A DNA stretch of 64,000 nucleotides from Bactericera cockerelli. Its lineage: Eukaryota; Arthropoda; Insecta; Hemiptera; Triozidae. The position numbers and the translations under genes were made by a program. This document shows, piece after piece, positions 33,903 to 47,100 of the stretch (position 1 is the first letter of the stretch; each line of letters begins with the position of its first letter). Location of the stretch: positions 12,975,902 through 13,039,901 of the forward strand of contig CM044959.1 of the NCBI GenBank assembly GCA_024516035.1. Direction: 5' to 3'. The notes under the pieces are model-generated. The model saw only the letters and a list, made by a program, of their open reading frames with translations. It ran no database searches and was not told the DNA's origin.

Positions 33903-34098
33903 ATGTCCACCAAGGTTAGGACGGGGATGAGTGACCATTCAAATTCAAACCCTCGTGAAGCTGACTATTCCCGGCCAAACGCAGGCTGGGTGAGGTTAAT
34001 GTGGGTAGCTGGTTGGTAAGATTCCAGCTAATGGAGGGTAAAACCCTCGTCTCGAATGACCTAGAGTACCTAGATGTTAGAGGGACGTTAAGCAAAGA
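33903..34098 (+). repeat. 5S-headed SINE, 5'-truncated
   Basis: It keeps AAGGTTAGGACGGGGATGAG, the GGCTGGGTGAGGTTAATGTG body and a GACGTTAAGCAAAG end. Confidence 0.8.
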
Positions 34099-34104
34099 AA
34101 AAAT

Positions 34105-34140
34105 ACTTCCGATTTCTAATATTAGAAATTTCTCGGAAGT
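34105..34140. repeat. 36-bp near-palindrome, copy 3
   Basis: Identical to copies 1, 2 and 4. It lies directly after the A-rich tail of the SINE ending at about 34098. Confidence 0.9.
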
Positions 34141-34144
34141 AAAA

Positions 34145-35999
34145 TCAGTATTCATAAAAAATAAATTACGACAACTTTCAAAATAATGAATATAGTACTT
34201 TTATTGTAGTTCATAAAAAAGTCATAACAGTAAAATAATAGTGGTGTATAAATAAATAAATAAAGTAATAATTGTTCTATTGGAAACTAAATCTACAACT
34301 TCTTATTAACTAGAGGAGTTGTGCAACTCGAAAAATGCTTCTGCTTACAGATTTCTCTCCGGAATCAAGTGGAATGAATATAGGAATGTAAAAACTTTTT
34401 TTCTCGTAAAATAAATTGTTACAAAAAAAGAAGAAAAAAATTATGGTACTACCTACCCTCAAATGCATAGTTTTTAATGGTTGAAATTTTAAATAAAAAT
34501 GAATCATGCATCTAACATAATAATATTTATTCATTAACAACTTTGCAACTTTGAGGTGGTCTTGTAAAGAGTACAAGTAAAATCAGAAAGAGCACTATCC
34601 AATCATGGGTAATTTCTAAATATAGATTTTTTTATTTTAAAATAAAGAATATAGACCAAGATGTCATTTCATACTCATGTCTGAGATCGACTGGAGACTT
34701 AACTCTTTTCCTATAAAATACAATAGACTCGGGGAGTCACTCAAAATGTCTTAATTCCTCCTGACTACTTGAGATTTGTCTTTGAAATGCGGACACATTA
34801 TCACGTTTTTCATCAAACACATCGGCCGAGGTGTGAATAACGCCCTATATAAAGAACATATAACTAATACTGTAAGATGTTTCAGATTTTAGATATTTAT
34901 TTTTAGTTGTACTGAGGAACAAATTTTGTAAAAAAGAAAATGAAAAATCCCGTGGATTTATTTTAAAAAAGGGTAAATAATAAAAAAAAATACACCAAAG
35001 AATTCGAAATGCATTTTCTAAAATAAATAAATAATGTAATTTACAATTATTATTTGTAATAACAATTTTGTCCTAAAAAGAATTTGTAATCCCTAAAAAA
35101 TATGTCTAGAAATGGGAAAGGAAAGGTATTTAGAATTTTATTTAGACTTTTATAAAGAAAACAGTATTTTTTGGTCAATTTTCTAGCAAAGTAAATATTT
35201 CAAACTAAAATTAAATTTACAATATCATGGACTAAAATTAAATAATTTTGGCTAGTAAGACTACTTAAAAAGCGAATAGGAATAATATGTCTTCGGGAAG
35301 ACCATTGAATCTTAATCTAGAAAAAATAACAAATGCAATTTTGGAAGCATAATGTGTTCGTTTGGTGAAAAAATTTCAAAACTTTTTACCAATCACTTAG
35401 GTTCAAGTTTGAACAGCCCAATTTTTGCAACGGTCTTTATGTACAAATTTAGTCTTAAACCGAATTCCTTATGTACAATTTTAGTCTTAAACCTAATTCC
35501 TATTTCTTAAACTATGAGAGATTCAGTTAACTTTTCTTTTCTGTCTAATAATAGCCTATGTACATTTGTCGTAGTTCATATTGGCTGCCTAGTGAACGCT
35601 GTACCTTTACAAGCAATGTTAACATTGACTGCTTAGTGAGAAACATAAACCTAAAACATAATTATGTACATAATAATTCTACCAATATAAAAGTAAATAA
35701 TTGGGAGAGTAACTCGATTTATTTTTACGGATTTTTGACGACCAAACTTCAAAATAATCCTCGATTCCTAGGGTCTAGAACAGGTAGGTAATTTTATCCA
35801 ATGACATCGTTGCTTCGGGTTCCTACGCTGTATTTGAGAATAATTTAAGGATTTTGCATTATCTAATTTCAGGGTTATTAAGATAATTTATATATTTGAG
35901 TCTAAAATTTCTCAGATAAAAATCTCATCTATACGTGACCAGCTGGGTAAGGTACCTGTACCTATTATACAAGCTGCATTGCCTTACTGGATAGCAATA
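34145..35999. other. AT-rich, no gene seen
   Basis: Short frames only. A ~30-bp block (TATGTACAATTTTAGTCTTA) is duplicated near 35440-35500. No exon or RNA gene could be supported. Confidence 0.4.
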
Positions 36000-36108
36000 G
36001 ATAATCACTTTCTTGATGTCACAACTACTCAAACTCACTTTACTAAATCTTTGCTGATCTTGGGACTTGAATCGCCGCCTTATCGATCAACCTACTGAGG
36101 TCGGTTAT
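36000..36108 (-). repeat. tRNA-headed SINE D fragment
   Basis: The reverse of the D head (GACCTCAGTAGGTTGATCGA) and TTCAAGTCCCAAG is present. Confidence 0.7.
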
Positions 36109-36497
36109 ACACGGAAGTATGTATAATTGTATATCTATTGGATTTTATACGCCTACATTTTAATTTACAAAGGATACATAGAATTTGAAATGTATTTCTT
36201 TTTACATTCATAACAGGTAACAGATTTTACAATGGTCCATTTTAGGAAACACGGTCCGTTTTAGGAAACTTAGGTAGATTACCATTCGTGTACTTTATTG
36301 CACTAGTAACTAGTCTATGAATAACATCTCTACTTATTTGATACAACAGGAAACATTGAACTGGTCATGTTAAATTCTCTGTATTTCTAAAGGTTTCTTT
36401 ATTCGAAATTCATCCTCGAAATTTTAAAGAGGATCCGAATATTTTATTTGATAGTATATTTTTGGGAGCCGTTTTGCTTGATTTGGCTTATTTTGTA

Positions 36498-37317
36498 GGG
36501 TAAGGTTGCTATATTTGGGGAGGTTTCCTAATTTGGGGAGGCGGTGTTTCTCCTCAAGGAGATGTTGCTGCCTGCGGTCAATGTCAGAACTATAAATGTA
36601 AACAACTTCCATGTGATTTCCGATCATAATTTAGTTTAAATTAATTGCTCGAGAGAAAATATTTACAAAAATGTGATTTGTGCTCTTTCAATTTTTTTTT
36701 TTTTAAAGTTGAAACTAGTGAAGTTTGGTCAACAAAAAGTTAAGAAAATTATATTTATTCTTTGGATGTAAAAATAGTTTGTCCTTTCATATCTCAGCTC
36801 TGAAGTTTTTCATATCTTCTGTGTAAAAATAGAAAATTATTTTTGTTCTTGCATATCACTTTGCCCAATTTGGGGATGACCTTAAACATTGTATTCTGAA
36901 GACTGTCGTGCAAGAAATGTTGAGCGCTGGATCATGTGTCTCATTTGTGAAAGTTGGGCAAGTGGGCACTCTCACTTGAGAAATTCATTTGAAATTCAAG
37001 ATGAGAAATTCATTTGTGAATATTGCAGTTAAGGAATGTTGGCCAAAAGTATTAAAAAATCAATGAAAAAATCCTAAATTTTCAAAAAATTAGAACCTCC
37101 CCAAATTAGGATCACAAATCTTTGACTGTCATTTTTGAAGTGTTTTGTTTATATTAATTTTTTAATTACTTTTATCTTTTTTATTGTTCTGTAACTCTGA
37201 GGAATAATAAAAAACATTATTCTGTGTAATTTGGACTTTATTTCATTAAAAAAGACTTTACCGTTTTCATTTTATAGGCGTTCAAAAGTTACCTCCCCAA
37301 ATATGGCAACCTTACCC
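36498..37317. mobile_element. 820-bp element with GGGTAAGGTTGC ends
   Basis: The ends GGGTAAGGTTGCTATATTTG and CAAATATGGCAACCTTACCC lie between TA dinucleotides (36496-36497, 37318-37319). An inner inverted pair uses CCTAATTTGGGGAGG. No transposase frame is visible. Confidence 0.8.
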
Positions 37318-37739
37318 TATGTAATGAAACCAGATAAATAAAACAACTATCCCATATGTCTATAACATACATAAATACATAGCTTCTCATCAAATGTACA
37401 TAAATATTGGAAAAGGTTGAAGACGCTTAACCTAGTTCAATTTTCTTTGGTCAAAAAACGAATATTGTTGTCTAGAAAAATACAAAGATACATGCAGATA
37501 GTAAAGTATACATACCTATGTATATGTTCTAAAAATACACAATAACTATTACATAATTATCTATAGAAGAAAGATAGATGCATTAAAAAAAGCGTTGGAA
37601 TGATTCGATAGTTTTAACGATTGTCTAAAGTTTAGTTAAAATAATAAAGAACGTGTCATGAAGTAGTCTGTGTTTCAAAAGCTGCCACGCGATTTCAAAA
37701 GCTGCATTTCACAGAGATCGATATTACCTACCTAAATTA

Positions 37740-37880
37740 CATGGGGTTCGGTGGAAGAGAAAGCCACAGGCTTTGACCTCACCCCTTGGTTAACTACATA
37801 TTCTATTGTGTTCTTTTTTTTCATGTCCTATCTTGTTGAATGTATCATGTAGTTGACCAATAAAGTGTAAAATAATAATA
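37740..37880 (+). repeat. Diverged GGGTTGGGTGGAAGAG-type repeat
   Basis: GGGGTTCGGTGGAAGAGAAA, the CCACAGG segment and a tail with AATAAAGTG and a TAATAATAA run suggest a retroelement 3' end. Confidence 0.45.
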
Positions 37881-37996
37881 ATAAATTGGTTTGGACGGAT
37901 GCATAATTGCATAGACATTTTTATCTAAGAAATATTGCGTGTCAATACCTAAATACCTATACAAATAGAACAAGGAAAGTAACTAGTACCACTTCC

Positions 37997-38027
<31 letters not shown>

Positions 38028-38074
38028 GATAATGTACCTATGTACCTATATCTTGAAAATAGTAAAGTAAGTAA

Positions 38075-38228
38075 AAGTTATCATATTTGTGTTAATCACA
38101 ATCGTGATATCACTTCTACTCCAAATCGCTTTACTAAATATTTATTTGCTTAACTTGGGACTTGAACCACCGACCGATTACAAGTCCGCCACTTTATCGA
38201 TCAAGCCACTGAGGTCAGTTATCTTGAA
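38075..38228 (-). repeat. tRNA-headed SINE D copy
   Basis: The minus-strand head (near 38220) has ACCTCAGTGGCTTGATCGAT and GGTTCAAGTCCCAAG. The tail is TTAACACAAATATGAT. Confidence 0.8.
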
Positions 38229-38277
38229 AAATAGCAGATAATCTTACCGGCAAATTGATGTGGTTGTATAGTAATAA

Positions 38278-38366
38278 TAACACTCTGAGGGTTAGGTTGT
38301 AGAAAATGCTTTGAGGGAGGATTAACCTCGCATAGTGGTTACCTTCCACTTAACTCTTAAGAATAT
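38278..38366 (+). repeat. SINE C tail fragment
   Basis: It contains CACTCTGAGGGTTAGGTTGT and GGTTACCTTCCACTTAA, the family's 3' half. Confidence 0.65.
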
Positions 38367-38726
38367 TATTATTATTATTATTGGGAATATCAGTACAGAA
38401 TGGAGGCCAAGGCCCATCCCGGTCTGTACCGCCAATTGGTAGCGAAAGTCACGGAGGAATAATGGAGACGTCATGACGTGTATCTCATGGGTAAATTTTT
38501 TTCCCCGTGACAAACTATCCAATATGGCTACCATTATTACATTCAAATGCATGCAACAATAAAAATGATTCGTCCAGAAATGTTATCAGCTCAATTTCGA
38601 AAAAACCGACCGAAAACAATACTTTCTATACCTTATAGGTAAAAGAAAGAAAAAAATAATTTGTTATCGTTGTGATTTTCTCTGTGACCCAACTAACCAA
38701 GATGGCCGATTTTACGGGACAGGTTT

Positions 38727-38942
38727 AATAATAATAATAACGCCTTATTTATACTGCCCGATTAGGACTATTAAAGTCCCATTATTCCAGCAGTAAGCCC
38801 AAGACATATTATTATGTGGTAAAAATCCCAATTGGGAGGATAACACGTCATGTCCCAGCTGGGTTTCGAACCCACGACCTCTTTAGTCTTTGGATTCACA
38901 GAGTGCCGCCTTTACCACTGAGCTAACGGTACAGACGGACAG
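38727..38942 (-). repeat. SINE B copy with 31-bp target duplication
   Basis: Complete minus-strand copy. A 31-bp direct repeat beginning ACCAAGATGGCCGATTTTAC flanks it (38696-38726 and 38943-38973). It lies just downstream of the ZAD gene stop codon, likely within the transcript's 3' UTR. Confidence 0.88.
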
Positions 38943-39019
38943 ACCAAGATGGCCGATTTTACGGGACAGGTTTGAGACGAGTTCTCCATTACTCATTCCT
39001 CCATGGTGTAAGAAATCGG

Positions 39020-39173
39020 TCACATCCAGATGAAGTTGTTCATGATGGTGTTGCCGTGGGTCTCCATGTGCTGGTTCAGTTTCTCGCTCTCGGTGAAGGC
39101 CTCCCCACAGGTGACGCACTCGTACTGGCGCTGCTGGTTGTGGTTCTCGTCCTCGGGCCGGAGGTGGCGACCC
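39020..39173 (-). CDS. ZAD gene, last exon
   Basis: It encodes finger YECVTCGEAF...LNQHMETH and ends NNFIWM with TGA at 39022-39020. The acceptor is TTTTCTCTCCGCCAG. It enters in phase 2. Confidence 0.88.
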
Positions 39174-40259
39174 CTGGCGGAGAGAAAACGAAACACATTA
39201 ATGGTAGTCACTGGTAGTCAAGTGGTTAGAAAACGAAACACATTAATGGTAGTCACTGGTAGTCAAGTGGTTAGAAAACGAAACACATTAATGGTAGTCA
39301 CTGGTAGTCAAGTGGTTAGAAAACGAAACACATTAATACCGTGCACTGGTAGTCAAGTGGTTAGAAAACGAAACACATTAATACCGTGCACTGGTAGTCA
39401 AGTAGTTAACGCGTTAGTCTGGTAATACAGGTAACGTAGGGATCCGTTGGTTCGAATCCCACCCAGTGCTCTGAGTATTAACCTGGCTCGGTGTTTACCT
39501 TCCACTAAAGAGTGTTATTATTGTCCCGGTAGCTCAGTGGTAAAGGCGGCACTCTGTGAATCCATAGATTCCAGAGGTCGTGGGTTCGAAACCCGGCCGG
39601 GACATGACATGTTATCCTCCCATTTGGGATTTTTACCACATAATAATATGTCTTGGGTTTACTGCTGGAATAATGGGACTTTAATAGTCCTACTTGGGCA
39701 GTATAAATAAGGCGATATTATAATAACTAATTGGTGTTAAAAGACACTAATAACTAATTAGTGTTAAAAGACACTAATAATTTGAATGAAATAATCAATT
39801 GGAGTTCGTTCTGTGACGGTTGAAAGGGACATTTGGGTATTATGAGAGTGAGGGTGCTTTCTGGAATGAGGGCAAGGTAGATGTATGATCACGTGATCAC
39901 TTAAGAGCTCTGTGATTTATGAATATTGATCACGCGACCTTAAATCTACATGAGCCAGGACCTGGCAGGCGTATCTCAACCCAGTCATTAATGATTGAGT
40001 GAAAGCTTCCCCACAAGTGAAATGTGATACCTTAACAAGTATCTATAGAATGGAAGTACCAAAGCTCAATGAAAATGGACCAAAAAATTAATTGAGCGGT
40101 TCCTACAAAATGGCTTTGGAAGTATGTTGTGACTTCTCGCCCATCACAAGGAGCATAATAGCTGCTGTTTCATGGCTCACTTTAAAATTCTCGCCCATCA
40201 AAGGGGAGCATAGTAGCTGATGTTTCTTTCATGACTACGAAATAAAAAAGTAAACCACT

Positions 40260-40300
<41 letters not shown>

Positions 40301-41145
40301 CAATTATGAGAACCCTAACTCACCTGGAGGAAGGCGGAGGGTCGATGTTATGCAGGCGCTTCAGATGCCTCAGCAGATGCGAGCGTCGGGAGAACACTTT
40401 CGAACACACGTCACACTTCGGAATGGGCTTGGGCGCCCTTTCGCGGGGGACGAGGGGCCGCATCAGCTTCTCCCGGACAGCCAGTGGCACGCCCGCCAAA
40501 GGGTGGGGCTGATCTGTGTCCATCTCCTCGCTGGGCGTGTCCTCGAGTTCCCTTTTGAAGACAGGGGAGGAGCTACAGGAACTGGCCGAGGGGGGGCCGC
40601 CCGGGGGCGTCGCCAGGGTGTCTGGCAGGAGACCCGGCGGGAACAGGGGTGGCATCTGGTGGAGTGAAATTAGTAGGGTATTTATTTCTTTATTTATTTA
40701 TACAATAAAATACCCATTACAATAATTAGTTCTTAGCTATAAAAAAAAACCTATATAACTATAAAACGAAAAATTTTCAGGTAATAACTACTTAATAATA
40801 ATAATTGATATTAAAACTAAAAATGGCGAAAAAAAAAATATTTTCTTTATTTTATTAAATTATGTAACCTGGTAGTAGCCTAATATAATTTGTAGAGTTT
40901 CAGTGGAAACTCTATAGAAATTAACACCGCGATCTGAGATGAGATCTATTGCGAACAGTTGATTCTATTTGCTTTTAACGTCCTGATTTGAGATATTTAT
41001 GTCGGATGTCTCATCCTCAGAACACTGGCAGTCGTAACAGCTACCCAAATGAACCTCCCCAGCATGGGTTCTGCCGGAAATACCTCACCCGTCCCCGGTC
41101 TATCCGTGCATCATCTGTGATGAGGTGCAGACTGTAGACGACTTC

Positions 41146-41178
<33 letters not shown>

Positions 41179-44100
41179 TTGAACAACAACATTTCCATTT
41201 ATTTGACAAAGATAAATTATTACAATAAAAAATAATAGAAAAGTATACCCGTCTTCAAAGTTAAAAACTGTGAAGAAGACGGGGATAAACTACTCACCTC
41301 CCCCCCAGCGCTCATGCTAGCCAGTCCCCCGAGCGCGGTAATATCCATGGACGATTGCAGCAGCTCGCGCGCATGGATCTGCTGATGGCGTCGCAAGTGT
41401 TCGCGTCGTGTGAAAGTCTTCCCGCAGACGCTGCAGGAGAAGGGCTTGGCTTCGGCGCCTTCGGGGGGATCCAAGTCGTGTGCGCGCTTCCTGTGACGCA
41501 CGAGGTGTTCCTTGCGCACGAAGCCCTGGTTGCACACGTCGCATTGGAACGGGCGAACCACGTCGATGCCTGGAAATGGGATTTCTTTTTCTTATTACAG
41601 TCGAACCTGGATAAACACGACTTCAAGAGAATGCCGTTGGCATTAGCACCGCCCTTGATCAAGTTTTGTTTTCTTAATTTTAATATCTATGTGTGTATAT
41701 ATTCTATGTCATTATTTTGTAAATAAAACTTGATCCAACTTGTTTAATAAGGTATACCGGGGTTATTTTCCTGATTATAGAAGTTTCCTGCTTGAAAAAG
41801 GTATTGACATAAATGAATGGGTCATGAGTTTTTCTCTAGTTTATTCAGGTTTTCTGCTCACAAAATGTCCTGTTTCTCGAGGTCTGACTGTATTACGAGA
41901 TTTATGGGGTAACGGGTAAATTAGGGAAATCACGACCTGTCTAGCTCACAGAACCCATGACTTTGTTGATTGGAACTTGACATTATGTGCACATTACATG
42001 TGTTTGTTTAGAAACTTGGCCTTCATTTTTGGATCAGTGATCTCATCAAACAAAGGACTGGCTAGTGCCACCGTACAAGAGGGACTACACAGTTTATGCT
42101 TGGCGAGATGTAAGTTTCTCGGTTAGAAACTTACCCCAGATTTTTGGTTGGATATTTAACTCACCAAACAAAGGACTGGCTAGTTCGCCCGTGCAACAGG
42201 GACTACACAGTTTATGCCTGGCTGGATGTAAGTTTCTCGGTTAGAAACTTACCCTATATTTTTGGTTGGATATTTAACTCACCAAACAAAGGACTGGCTA
42301 GTTCGCCCGTGCAAGAGGGACTACACAGTTTATGCCTGGCTGGATGTAAGTTTCTCGGTTAGAAACTTACCCTATATTTTTGTTTGGATATTTAACTCAC
42401 CAAACAAAGGACTGGCTAGCTCGCCCGTGCAAGAGGGACTACACAGTTTATGCCTGGCTGGATGTAAGTTTCTCGGTTAGAAACTTAACCTATATTATTG
42501 GTTGGATATTTAACTCACCAAACAAAGGACTGGCTAGTTCGCCCGTACAAGAGGGACTACACAGTTTATGCCTGGCGAGATGTTCATTCCGCACGAACTG
42601 CTTCTTGCAACTATCACAGGAGTAGGGACGGGAGTTGCCGTGAGTACTCAGATGCTCCCTGAGCTGATCCTGTGGGAATGTAATCAATATAAAAAAATAA
42701 ATTCTATTCCTATACATCTGCAAAAACTATTGATATCTCCCCAAAAAAACCATCTTTAAAGACACCGCCAAGTTCTGATATTCTTATCTTAAAAAAATTC
42801 AGCTTAAAAAAATGTAGTTATATCTTCTTTGTGGCCAAGTTTAGCTTGTTACTACTGCTCCATGTCTTTTTATCAGTTCCCTTTTTCTGAGTGCCACTGT
42901 GTCCATGATATATCAATACCTATATGTCTGTATCTATAGGCATAACTTGAAACTGAAACCTCTCTGAATTTTTCAACTCCAAATTTCAAATTGTAAATAC
43001 AAATACCAATACAAAAAACTACAAAATGGACACGAAAAGTAAAGTAATTACCAAACTTACTCTACCTTGGCCAGTTTTATAGGACCAGTGGAGAAAAAAA
43101 GTATTTGTCTGTCCTAGTTGCTTAGTGGTCAAGGTGTCTGACTGGTAATCCAAAGGTTGCGGGTTCAAAACCCAGCCGGGACATGACACCTCTCCCATTT
43201 GGGATTTTGACCACACAATAATACTTCTTGGGCTTACTGCTGGAATAATGGGACTCATTAGTCCTAATTGGGCAGTATAAATAAGGCGATATTCACATCA
43301 CATCACAGGGTGGCGGTATCGTGAACGATGGTAGCCAGACAGTGGAGGAATGACTCAGCACTTCTACCACTGTCTGTACAAGGAGGCTAATAATTGACAA
43401 GGGCCCTCAGAACCAAGCCAATGCTGGTCTACTCCCTGTTTATAGTCCCCCAGAACCAAGCCAATGCTGGTCTACTCCCTGTTTATAATCCCCCAGCCAG
43501 ACTGCTGGTCTACTCCCTGTTTATAGTCCACCAGCCAGACTGCTGGTCTACTCCCTGTTTATAGTACCCCAGCCAGCGAAAGGGTTATTGTAAAAACCCA
43601 CCTTCAGATTGAACCCCGTCCAACACACACGACACACATACGGCTTGATGTTCTCGTGCGTGCTCAAATGTCGTCTCCATGAGCCTCGGCGCGGGAACAC
43701 CTTCCCACACACGTGACAGTCGTACAGCTTGTTCTTCTCCTCACGTGACTCACACGAGACACGTGACTTGCCCTGGTCAAACTCGAAGCACTCCCCGCAG
43801 AGGGAGCACGGGAAGGCGCCCTTAGCCACCACGTACCTGAGGAACAACGGAAGGGAAAATCAAAATTTTAAGCAGGAAATAGAGATATTTTACGTTAGTG
43901 AGCGACTACAAGGGAGGCCTATACCCTAGACTAGGGGTCGGCAATTAAATCCTGTACGGGTCCGGATTAACATGAGAAAAATCTCGCGGTCCGGATTAAT
44001 AAGAACCATCAGTCTTTTGGAACTTTCTTACACCAAAACTCTTCTGTCGATACTGTCTCTTTGCACATTCTTAGGACTACTTCTTCTAGCAAATCAATTT

Positions 44101-47100
44101 TTTTTTTAAGAAAGAAAAAACTATTATTTTCGAACCTAAAATTTTGTTCGCGGGCCGGACAAATGAGCTTCGCGGTCCGGATTCGGACCGCGGTCCGCTA
44201 ACTGCCGACCGAGGCCCTAGACCCTGAGGTAGAGCCAGTACCACGTAAAATAATCTAACCGTTTTTTTATGTAAGCGGCTACAACGGAGTCCCGAAAATC
44301 GTCTATATCATGCTGTAGGTACCAGGGTCTGGGGTCTAGCTAGGGCCCAGGGTCGTAGGGTATAGGCCAGGGTCCTCGTTGTGGCCGTCTACTGAGGTAA
44401 ATGTCAGGAACACCCAGCGTCAATGGCACGTGGAATTCACCAGTTCTTGTTATGTCACTAAAGTAAAGCAACGTGCAGCGAGGTTAGGATTTGAATTGGT
44501 GACCATTCAAATTCGAACCCTGTTCTTGGCCTCACTCAGGCTAGGTGAGGTTAATTTGAGTAGCTGGTTTGTGAGTTTCCAGCGAATGGAGGGTAAAGCC
44601 TCCGTCGTGATATGCAGATGAAAGCAACGTTAAACTAAAATAAATAGTTTTTTTCGTTACTTACTGTCTTTTGGCTTGCCAAAAGACAGTATTAATTTAA
44701 CGTTCTCCATCGATCGAAAATAATGTCTATTATTATAAAATTAAACTTTTAATCAAAGTTTATTAAAAATCTGATTCTCTAATATAATAAGTTAATGTTA
44801 ATCATATTTGTGTTAATCACAATCGTGATATATTATCACAACTACTTAAACTCGCTTTATTAAATGTTTTTTGAACTTGGGACTCGAACCACCATCAACC
44901 TCCGGTTACAAGTCCGCCGCCTAAATGTTCAAGCTACTGAGGTCGGTTATTATAATCTAAAATATAAGATACAAGTTTCCTATTTTACCTTCGTCTTTTT
45001 TAACTGAACAAAACTAACAGCTAACTAACGCCTAACGGTCTCAAAAGGAACAACAGATAAACACAAGACATAAACCGCGACCGATTTTTTTTAATTAAAA
45101 AAAAAAATGATTGAAAAAAATTACTGCCATGAGAGACACGGAGCTGAAAATTGAAAGACAATGACCCGGATGTCGTAAAAAAATAAATATAAAGTCAGGA
45201 ATCGAAGCACATAAAATCGTTCGGTTAGTCAGAGTCATGGTAGAGTTCAATGAACTCCGGCTTTCTTACAGAGATCCTGGTGCTTCTGGTAGCTAGGAGG
45301 TCCCCTGCTCAGTCAACCAAACCGAGGAAATTATAAGGAGACTCATGGGAAAAGAAAAACTCGAAGGACACGACACTCAGAAATCTGTCCCGGTAGCTCT
45401 GTTGGGCGTTGGTCTGGTAATCCAGAGGTCGCGGGTTCGAAACCCACCCGGGACATGACGAGTTATCCTCCCATTTAGGATATTGACCATATAACAATAT
45501 ATATCGGGCTTACTGCTGGTATATTGGGATTTCTTAGTCCTAGTTGAGCAGCATAAAAAAGGAAAATTATGAAGGGCGATAAATCTAAATTCCAAGAAGT
45601 TGTGATATGAAATGTACGAGTATACTTGTATACCTACCTACTCGAGAAGAGACCAACCAACCTTAGTTGCTGACTCATAACTTGGAGGTATAGTATAGTA
45701 GGTAGTGCTTTATTTAGTCTGTCGGCTCGAGACAAGAAGTCCCATTACGCTAACAGGAGGTCGGTGGTTCAAGTCCCTAGCTCCTAAGTACGGCAAATAT
45801 TTAGTAAAGCTAGTTTGAGTAATAATAGTGATTAACACTAACAAGTAAATAAAAAGTTCATATTCCAGCAGTAAGCCCAAAACGTATTATTGTCTAGTCA
45901 AAATCCCGAATGGGAGGATAAATTGCCATGTCCCGCGACCTCAGGATAACTAGACTGACGCCTTGACCACTGAGAGGCATTTTTTGGGGTTCAAGGCGCT
46001 TTCAACTGCATGGTCATATCACGTCAGGGTTGTTACCCTCCATTCGCAGGAAATTCTCAAACCTGTTACCCACATTAAACACACCGAGCCTGTGTTGGGC
46101 CGGAATGCCAGACAGCATTACGAAGTCTTTACTCCGCTGGACGTTGCTTAACTTCGGTGATCCTACGAAAACCAGTGCATTCAACGCGACATCGACGCTG
46201 CGCGCTGGCTAAAACTAACTACCTCTAAAACAACGAAAAGTCTTTAAGTGTTCGGTTTTTTGGCCACTTGGTATACACTATGGGCGGTGCAGCGATGCAT
46301 TCAACGCGCCATCGACGCTGGCTCAGAGGCATTTTGTTAAATAATGAAGACAAACCTGGTCTATAACAAAAGCGCAAGAGAGAAAGTTGGAGGTTGCTGA
46401 AATGAAAATGTTACGATGGATGTGTGGAATAACAAGGAGAGATAGGGTGAGAAATGAGCGCACTAGGGGTACAGTGAAAGTAGGACCTCTGGCAAAGAAA
46501 ATACAAGAGAGTAGGCTGAGATGGTTCGGACATATAGAGCGAAGAGACGAAAACTATGTGAGTAAGAGAATACAGGAACTTCAAATAGGCGGTAAAAGAA
46601 AGAGAGGAAGACCAAAGATGAGATGGAGAGACAAAGTTGAAGAAGACCTAAGAAAAACTGGAGAAAAGAGGACGCACTAAATAGAAAGATATGGAAGGAA
46701 ATGATTCATGGAACAAATGCCGACCCCAAGTAGGTTTGGGAAAAGGCAAAGTGAAAGAAAAAGAAGAAGAAGAATGAAGAGAAACATACCTGCGATGTGT
46801 TATGCTGACCATGCCCTGTTCGTCCCCCTTGGCCTTTTCGAACACATCCCACATGGGCGGCAGTATCTCCTTCCGGAGCTTCTGAATCTCCATAAGGTCC
46901 CGATCTTTGGCGTCGTCCGGCTGTTTCTTGGGTCCGTTCTGTTTGCTGTACTCTTCCAGGTAGTCGCCCAGAATGCTGGACCTGGTGAAGTGAAACCGAA
47001 TTCAAACTATGAAATGATGTATATGTATTATGGTCTAATTAAAAGTACATTTTAGCCAGCGTCGATGGCATGTTGAATACACCGGTTCCCTTCAGAACAC

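Noticed and set aside
42144..42625. Repeated plus-strand frames (MVGYLTHQTKDW type)
   Set aside because: They are readings of the 118-bp minisatellite in the wrong strand; the gene here is on minus.
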